Of a DNA stretch of 21,757 bases, positions 17,129 through 21,757 are shown in pieces. Made by a program: the position numbers and the translations under genes. The number at the start of each line of letters is the position of its first letter. Positions within the stretch are counted from its first letter, which is position 1. This DNA comes from Caldifarciminota bacterium. GTDB taxonomy: Bacteria > Hydrothermota > Tepidihabitantia > SM23-42. The stretch is from assembly GCA_030671005.1 (NCBI GenBank), contig DAOVAN010000010.1:1-21757 (forward strand), in the 5' to 3' direction. The notes under the pieces were generated by a model. The model was not told where the DNA came from. It worked only from the letters and a program-made list of their open reading frames with translations, and did no database searches.

Positions 17129-17156
17129 ATTCTATCTAATAAAAGAGAAAAGTCAA
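17129..17156 (-). promoter_or_regulatory. Sigma-70-type promoter of purA
   Basis: On the - strand, TTGACT (17156-17151) and TAGAAT (17134-17129) are separated by 16 nt, each 5/6 to consensus. Only nine bases lie between the -10 box and the purA ATG, so transcription should begin within about 0-4 nt of the start codon. That matches the absence of a Shine-Dalgarno. Confidence 0.65.
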
Positions 17157-17169
17157 TACAGGCATGCTC

Positions 17170-17197
17170 TTGACACATAGTATCTACGGGATAATAT
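17170..17197 (+). promoter_or_regulatory. Sigma-70-type promoter of the SHMT/glycerate kinase/radical SAM unit
   Basis: A perfect -35 TTGACA (17170-17175) and TAATAT (17192-17197, 4/6) with 16-nt spacing. The predicted start is near 17204, giving a leader of about 120 nt that contains the inverted repeats described below. Its -35 mirrors the purA -35 (GTCAA ... TTGAC, 13 nt apart), with GCATGC centred between them. Confidence 0.65.
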
Positions 17198-17198
17198 T

Positions 17199-17284
17199 AG
17201 ATTCAGACGGATTAATATGGATGCAAACGGATGGATATGTTAACCTACATATCTGTATGAATCTGCTACAATCTGTCTGCATCT
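17199..17284 (+). repeat. Imperfect inverted repeat built of 10-bp units, in the SHMT leader
   Basis: The left arm repeats GAT at 17200, 17210, 17220 and 17230 (units GATTCAGACG, GATTAATATG, GATGCAAACG, GATGGATATG). The right arm repeats ATCT at 17251, 17261, 17271 and 17281, the reverse orientation of the same unit. The outer ends pair over 14 bases with one mismatch and one G-U (17200-17213 with 17270-17283). The inner ends GATATG/CATATC (17234-17239, 17248-17253) pair perfectly around an 8-nt loop. This is either a structured 5' leader or a copy of a dispersed intergenic repeat. Confidence 0.7.
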
Positions 17285-17285
17285 A

Positions 17286-17307
17286 AACGCGATTAACATA
17301 TCGCGTT
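17286..17307 (+). promoter_or_regulatory. Perfect 8-bp inverted repeat just upstream of the SHMT ribosome-binding site
   Basis: AACGCGAT and ATCGCGTT are separated by TAACAT. The right arm ends 6 nt before GGAGG (17314-17318). As RNA it is a compact hairpin next to the Shine-Dalgarno; as DNA it is a dyad operator. It keeps the 10-bp phase of the repeat before it (GATT again at 17291). Confidence 0.6.
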
Positions 17308-17323
17308 ATGATTGGAGGTAGAT

Positions 17324-18760
17324 GTGCAAGGACTCACCGAGAAAATTAAGGATTTGGCAAAACGCATCGAGGCAAACAACACATGGCGCCAGAGGGAATG
17401 CATCAATCTTATCCCTTCAGAAACCACCCCCAGTCCCTTAGTAAAATTGTGTGAGATATCAGATCCATCTGGACGGTATGCAGAACACCGTACAATGAAG
17501 GGCAAGGAAATTTACTTTTATCAGGGCATCGAGTTCATTCGAGACGTTGAGGAACAACTTCGCACCGAATTGGCTGGATACTTCGGATGTCCCCGCGTGG
17601 AACTGCGGCCGGTAAGTGGGCAGATGGCAAATGAAGTCGTATTCAAAGCAATGGTAAAATTCATCAACCGGGGCCGAAAAGAAGGAGAACCATTCCGTAA
17701 GTTGAAGTTGGTAATGAATAATGAATTGACCAAAGGCGGGCATCTGAGTTCACAACCCATGGGTTCGCTCTTCAACTATGTTGAGGAAGACCCTGCAACA
17801 CACAAAGAGAAAGTAGTAAACTTCCCGGTGCGCAAGGATTGTCTATACAAAACCGATACTGCAAAACTTACAGAATTGCTAGCACAAGAAAAGCCGGAAC
17901 TCATCGTATTTGGAAAAAGCATGTTTCTCTACAAAGAACCAGTGGATTTCGTCTACAATATTGTGAAGGATTGGCAACCGAGACCGGTCATCATGTATGA
18001 TATGGCGCATGTGCTCGGCCTTTATGGTATACTACAAGAGCCGTTCAAAGAAGGTGCCGACATAGTCACCGGAAGCACGCATAAGACGTTCTTTGGCCCT
18101 CAGCGGGGAATCGTTGCGTCAAATATCAGTAAAGAAAGTCCGCTCTCTCGTCTCTGGATCGATATCAAAGGCCGCGCCTTTCCCGGGTCCACGAGTAATC
18201 ATCACCTTGGCACACTTCTGGCACTGCTCACGGCGACCTATGAAATGAATGCTTTCAAGGCCGACTACCAAACACAGGTGCGTAAGAATGCAAGAGCTTT
18301 CGCCCGTGCACTGAATGATGCAGGTATCGATGTTGAGGGTGACGAAGCCGACGGTTTCACAGAAACCCATCAAGTCGTAATAAGGGTCAGCAAACACGGT
18401 ACTGGAAACGAGCTCGCTCAAAGATTAGAAGCGAATAACATAATCACGAATTACCAAGCACTACCCGATGATGAGAGCTTTCTCCAGGCGAGCGGTGTAA
18501 GAATGGGTGTGCAGGAAATGACACGCTTTGGCATGAAGGAAGAAGACTTCAAGACCCTTGCTCATTACGTGGCTGATGTCGTTGTGAAGAACGCAGCCGC
18601 CAAAGAAAAGGTCGCGGACCTCCGGCAAAAATTCCTGAAGATGCACTACTGCCTTTCAGCAGAAGAAGCCGCACCGATCGCCGCAAGACTTTTCTCCACT
18701 ATCTTCTCAAGCAAGGAACTCTTCGGAGCAATTGTCGCAAATCTTGAACAACTAACATAA
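17324..18760 (+). CDS. glyA: Divergent serine hydroxymethyltransferase-family PLP enzyme
   Basis: 478 residues from GTG 17324, longer than usual bacterial GlyA (about 415). GGAGG lies 5 nt upstream of this GTG, whereas the in-frame TTG at 17312 overlaps it, so GTG is preferred. The fold-type I core is clear: PLP Lys254 in VTGSTHKTFFGPQRG, Asp226 and His229 in YDMAHVLGLYG, LRPVSGQMANEVVF near 94-107, KGGHLSSQPMG near 137-147, and the carboxylate-binding Arg393 in GVRMG. The usual segment YAEGYPGKRYYGG is replaced by RYAEHRTMKGKEIYFYQG, and the C-terminal ending carries about 60 extra residues. Canonically it converts serine + THF to glycine + 5,10-methylene-THF; here the folate and substrate loops are changed, so specificity could differ. 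It leads the three-gene + strand unit with glycerate kinase. Confidence 0.85.
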   Translation: MQGLTEKIKDLAKRIEANNTWRQRECINLIPSETTPSPLVKLCEISDPSGRYAEHRTMKGKEIYFYQGIEFIRDVEEQLRTELAGYFGCPRVELRPVSGQMANEVVFKAMVKFINRGRKEGEPFRKLKLVMNNELTKGGHLSSQPMGSLFNYVEEDPATHKEKVVNFPVRKDCLYKTDTAKLTELLAQEKPELIVFGKSMFLYKEPVDFVYNIVKDWQPRPVIMYDMAHVLGLYGILQEPFKEGADIVTGSTHKTFFGPQRGIVASNISKESPLSRLWIDIKGRAFPGSTSNHHLGTLLALLTATYEMNAFKADYQTQVRKNARAFARALNDAGIDVEGDEADGFTETHQVVIRVSKHGTGNELAQRLEANNIITNYQALPDDESFLQASGVRMGVQEMTRFGMKEEDFKTLAHYVADVVVKNAAAKEKVADLRQKFLKMHYCLSAEEAAPIAARLFSTIFSSKELFGAIVANLEQLT

Positions 18761-18823
18761 TAGACCGAAGCGTCTATTCACATAAAGGTAGTCAACTGGG
18801 CACCGATGCTACCATGAATCTAT

Positions 18824-20182
18824 ATGAACCGTAAATCCATAGAACAGCTGCGCACGGATGTAAGAAATCTCTTTTTGCACGGCATCCATGCGGCCAATGC
18901 CTACGAAATCACCAAGAAAAGCCTCACCGTTGATTGCGGTTCACTGATAATCCGAAGTGTTGAAGGATTGGTGGTTCAATACGACCTGAAAAGGTTCAGA
19001 CGTATTCTCATCACCGGGTTTGGCAAAGCAGCCGGCCCAATGGCGCATGCTGCCGAGGAAATACTGAGAAATTGCCTGACCGAAGGCTTGGTAATCACAC
19101 AATATGGACACGGCGTTGACCTCCAGAAGATTCGTATCTGCGAAGCGGGGCATCCAATACCAGATGCTAATAGCCTGAAGGGTGCCCAGGAAGTAGTGCA
19201 CATACTAAAGAGTACAAAGGAGGATGATCTGGTCATCGTGTTGATTTCGGGTGGCGGTTCCGCACTCTGTACTCTGCCCAGTGAAGGCATCAAACTTGCA
19301 GACATCCAGGCGATCACCGAATCACTCCTGAAATGTGGCGCCGACATATATGAAATCAACACAATCCGCAAACACATTTCTCAAGTCAAAGGCGGACAAT
19401 TGGCCGCATTCGCCTATCCCGCTAGTCTGTTAGCGTTGATTATCTCGGATGTCATCGATGACCGGTTGGACACTATCGCATCCGGTCCAACCGTGCCCGA
19501 TGCTACGACCTTTCGCGAGGCGCACGATATCCTCGACAAGTATAATATTTTTGAGAAATCCCCGGCTGCAATCCGCAATCGGATACGGCTTGGCATGGAA
19601 GAGAAAATCGGCGAGATACCGAAACACGATGATATAAGGTTTCAGAAAACAAAAAGCATAATCATCGCACACAATCTGAATGCGCTGCGCGCCATCGCGA
19701 CAAGAGCCAAAGACATGGGTTATAGACCACTGATGATATCCTCCAGGATCAGCGGTGAGACAAGAATTGCAGCACAAGTGTTCACCGCCATCATCAGAGA
19801 TGTAGCCGCCTCATCACACACAACTCAGCAGCCCGTCTGCGTAATTGCCGGCGGTGAGATGACTGTCAGCGTGACCGGCAAAGGAAAAGGTGGCCGAAAC
19901 CAAGACTTCTGCCTCGCCTTAGCACCGCTGATAAATGGACTCGACCGGGTTGTCGCACTGAGCGCGGGAACTGACGGTACTGACGGACCGACAGATGCCG
20001 CCGGCGTCATAGTCGACAGCACCACATTGAGTAGGACAGAGAATCTGGGACTGAACATCGAGCAGGCACTCGCCAACAATGATTCATACGAATTCTTCAG
20101 GAAATCGGGTGATCTATTGATGACCGGACCGACCCGAACTAATGTGATGGACATTCAGATCGTGTTGATCCATGGGGTTTGA
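18824..20182 (+). CDS. Glycerate 2-kinase, MOFRL/type II family
   Basis: 452 residues, full family length; phosphorylates D-glycerate to 2-phosphoglycerate with ATP. Motifs in order: GFGKAAGPMAHAAEEIL (65-81), ISGGGSALCTLPSEG (141-155), QVKGGQLA (187-194), ISDVIDDRLDTIASGPTVPD (207-226), GGEMTVSVTGKGKGGRNQD (343-361, the MOFRL part), SAGTDGTDGPTDAAG (380-394) and GPTRTNVMD (435-443). The start is ATG 18824, because an in-frame TGA lies 7-9 nt upstream; no Shine-Dalgarno is visible. It is 63 bp after the SHMT gene with no convincing terminator between, so one transcript is likely. Serine to hydroxypyruvate to glycerate, or glyoxylate-derived glycerate, would be the feeding route; the dehydrogenase or reductase is not in the window. 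Confidence 0.93.
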   Translation: MNRKSIEQLRTDVRNLFLHGIHAANAYEITKKSLTVDCGSLIIRSVEGLVVQYDLKRFRRILITGFGKAAGPMAHAAEEILRNCLTEGLVITQYGHGVDLQKIRICEAGHPIPDANSLKGAQEVVHILKSTKEDDLVIVLISGGGSALCTLPSEGIKLADIQAITESLLKCGADIYEINTIRKHISQVKGGQLAAFAYPASLLALIISDVIDDRLDTIASGPTVPDATTFREAHDILDKYNIFEKSPAAIRNRIRLGMEEKIGEIPKHDDIRFQKTKSIIIAHNLNALRAIATRAKDMGYRPLMISSRISGETRIAAQVFTAIIRDVAASSHTTQQPVCVIAGGEMTVSVTGKGKGGRNQDFCLALAPLINGLDRVVALSAGTDGTDGPTDAAGVIVDSTTLSRTENLGLNIEQALANNDSYEFFRKSGDLLMTGPTRTNVMDIQIVLIHGV

Positions 20183-21478
20183 ATGCGCGCACTGCTTGTC
20201 AATCCCTGGGTATATGACTTCAAGGCCTTCGACTTCTGGAATAAACCGCTGGGTTTATTGATCGTAGCCAGCATACTCAAGAAACTGAGAATTAAAGTAT
20301 CCCTACTCGATTGCATGGACAGGAATAGTCCTTATTACAAAGTCCACACGAAGACCGGACCTTTCGGGCGGGGCAAGTATCCTTTTGAAATCGTCGAAAA
20401 GCCCAGCATCTACAAGACCGTCCCCCGTCTTTATAAGCGGTACGGAATGCCAAGGGACCTTTTCTCCAACATTCTCAAGAATTCCGACTATCCTGACATC
20501 ATCTTTGTCACTTCAACCATGACCTATTGGTACCCTGGGGTTTTTGAAGTGATTCGGATACTGAAAGATGTATTTCCCAAGACAAAAATCATTCTTGGCG
20601 GCATATACACAAACCTGTGCTCGGAACATGCTCAGCAACACTCCGGGGCGGATATTGTCTTCCGTGGCACTGCCGAGGAGAACCTGCCCCGACTCCTGGC
20701 CGAGCTTGGATACATTCAAGCAACTGAAATCGAACCGGAACACCCTCTTCCCGACTTCTCGCTATATGATAAGCTGAATTATGGAATAGTGCTGACTTCA
20801 CGCGGCTGTCCTTTCGATTGCACTTACTGTGCTACGAAAATCCTCTGCCCTCAATTTCAGCAATTCTCGAACAAACACATAATTGAACAACTGGGTTATT
20901 TTGCGGACAGAACGGAGAACATCGCCTTTTTCGATGATGCCCTTTTGTACAGCAAAAACTTCCCGCAATTATTGAACGAAATAACCGAGCGCAAGCTCCG
21001 TCTAAATTTCCATACCTCTAATGGTCTGCACTGCAGATTCTTGGATCATAACATTGCCGGTCAAATGCATCGGGCAAACTTCAAGACCATGTATCTCAGT
21101 TTGGAAACCATCAATCCTAGTCTTCAAAAACAGACCGGGGGTAAGGTCGATACTCCTGAATTTATGCAGGCTGTGAAAATCTTAAGAGATGTCGGTTTTT
21201 CTCCGGATGACATCCATACTTATATCCTATACGGTATGCCCGGACAAAACCATGAAGAAATCATCGATTCAATAAAACTCTGCCACGATCTCGCCGTTCA
21301 CCCGCATCTTTGTGAATTCTCGCCGATCCCACATACCGAGGAATTCCAAAAGACGGGGTTTGATGAAAATACTGATCCGCTCTATCATAACAATCTTTTT
21401 TATACCTGGTATTATCCCACACGAAAAACCGAACTGTATAAAAGAATAAAGAAACTTCTTACGACAGGAAGAATCTAG
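20183..21478 (+). CDS. B12-binding-type radical SAM protein
   Basis: 431 residues. Residues about 1-175 form a Rossmann-like cobalamin-binding domain (MRALLVNPWVYD, IIFVTSTMTYWYPG, KTKIILGGIYTNLC, ADIVFRGTAEENLPRLL) without the DxHxxG histidine loop seen in base-off B12 enzymes. The radical SAM core starts at about 200, with the 4Fe-4S motif RGCPFDCTYC (Cys209, Cys213, Cys216); later come IAFFDDALLY and MYLSLETINPSLQKQTGGK, then ILYGMPGQ. The ATG follows the glycerate kinase TGA directly (TGAATG), implying coupled translation. This family contains methyltransferases, methylthiotransferases and ring-forming enzymes; the substrate cannot be named from sequence. No nearby peptide, lipid or tRNA target gene gives a hint. 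Confidence 0.9.
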   Translation: MRALLVNPWVYDFKAFDFWNKPLGLLIVASILKKLRIKVSLLDCMDRNSPYYKVHTKTGPFGRGKYPFEIVEKPSIYKTVPRLYKRYGMPRDLFSNILKNSDYPDIIFVTSTMTYWYPGVFEVIRILKDVFPKTKIILGGIYTNLCSEHAQQHSGADIVFRGTAEENLPRLLAELGYIQATEIEPEHPLPDFSLYDKLNYGIVLTSRGCPFDCTYCATKILCPQFQQFSNKHIIEQLGYFADRTENIAFFDDALLYSKNFPQLLNEITERKLRLNFHTSNGLHCRFLDHNIAGQMHRANFKTMYLSLETINPSLQKQTGGKVDTPEFMQAVKILRDVGFSPDDIHTYILYGMPGQNHEEIIDSIKLCHDLAVHPHLCEFSPIPHTEEFQKTGFDENTDPLYHNNLFYTWYYPTRKTELYKRIKKLLTTGRI

Positions 21479-21501
21479 CACAAATGCATTCAGATTTCAT
21501 G

Positions 21502-21535
21502 ATTTCGCCAATTGGCAAAATCCCTAATTGGCAAA
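21502..21535. repeat. 20-bp near-perfect palindrome followed by a half-site repeat
   Basis: The core GCCAATTGGC (21507-21516) is a perfect palindrome; flanking ATTT/AAAT extends it to 21502-21521 with one mismatched pair. The half-site AATTGGCAAA at 21510-21519 recurs at 21526-21535, 16 bp later. It lies 23 bp after the radical SAM stop, in an A+T-rich convergent intergenic region, and no T-run makes it a standard terminator. It looks like a protein-binding dyad or repeat end. Confidence 0.5.
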
Positions 21536-21563
21536 TCTTGCAAATACGCTCCATATGAGACGA

Positions 21564-21757
21564 TCAAATCAACTCTTTGACTATTCTAATACCATTCTGC
21601 AAAATATAATCCTGCGCCTTTCGGCTCGTATGATAGCCGGACGTTTTTGTCGTATGCTGTCGCATGACAATGACATCAACTTCTCCAGCTTTCTTCTGTT
21701 CTATCGTCACCTTGTCTAAAGAGACCTTCAATGATTTGAACTTATCAAACAATCCAA
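21564..21757 (-). CDS. C-terminal end of an unrecognised ORF, cut by the window edge
   Basis: The - strand frame is open to the right edge and ends with TAA at 21566-21564. About 64 codons are visible, with protein-like composition (LDKVTIEQKKAGEVDVIVM, then SRKAQDYILQNGIRIVKELI). I recognise no domain. It converges with the radical SAM gene across 85 bp that hold the palindrome. The + strand ORF over the same bases looks like a shadow. It could be a true gene end or an open frame by chance. Confidence 0.4.
   Translation of the reverse strand, partial: GLFDKFKSLKVSLDKVTIEQKKAGEVDVIVMRQHTTKTSGYHTSRKAQDYILQNGIRIVKELI

Noticed and set aside
18761..18823. TAGAC/GTCTA and GGTAG/CTACC inverted repeats between the SHMT and glycerate kinase genes.
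   Set aside because: 5-bp stems with no U-run; not convincing as a terminator or riboswitch.

Overview
The window reads as a gene-dense stretch of a bacterial chromosome. It has no rRNA, tRNA, CRISPR array, transposase or phage module that I can see, and no gap above about 300 bases lacks a gene. The gene set is that of a free-living, probably anaerobic bacterium: pyruvate phosphate dikinase, bacterial-length PurA, a biosynthetic-type alanine racemase (so peptidoglycan), a LysM protein and a SHMT/glycerate kinase pair. TPR repeats are abundant and several proteins are divergent. A COG2403-type GTPase and an MFS/spermidine-synthase-like/TPR fusion are also present. This mix recalls genomes of uncultured candidate phyla (WOR-3/Stahlbacteria-like, for example), but that placement is an impression from gene content, not a measurement.

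Layout. (A) Bases 1-6608, + strand: the 3' part of a GTPase of the cyclic-2,3-diphosphoglycerate-synthetase-like family, then ppdK, then a 945-residue membrane protein joining an MFS-like region, a spermidine-synthase-like Rossmann domain and TPRs. (B) Bases 6693-15742, - strand: a tight eight-gene cluster. In transcription order it runs alr, an unlisted 38-codon ORF, a secreted LysM protein, a stand-alone cyclic-nucleotide-binding domain, a small membrane protein, a 1242-residue TPR solenoid, a Cys-cluster/coiled-coil/TPR protein and a 124-residue acidic protein. Most junctions overlap or nearly touch. (C) Bases 15872-17119, - strand: purA. (D) Bases 17120-17323: a compact divergent promoter region with mirror-image -35 boxes. 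The purA transcript looks leaderless, while the other side has a roughly 120-nt structured leader made of 10-bp periodic inverted repeats. (E) Bases 17324-21478, + strand: divergent serine hydroxymethyltransferase, MOFRL-type glycerate 2-kinase and a B12-type radical SAM protein. (F) Bases 21479-21757: palindromic intergenic DNA and the end of an unrecognised - strand ORF.

How the genes may work together. SHMT and glycerate kinase suit serine/glycine/glycerate interconversion feeding 2-phosphoglycerate. PPDK handles PEP/pyruvate exchange one step further on. The best candidate for an undescribed system is cluster B: envelope binding (LysM), a second-messenger sensor without a DNA-binding domain, a small membrane protein and two large TPR scaffolds, all translationally coupled. 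No enzyme of known function explains the set apart from alr at its head.
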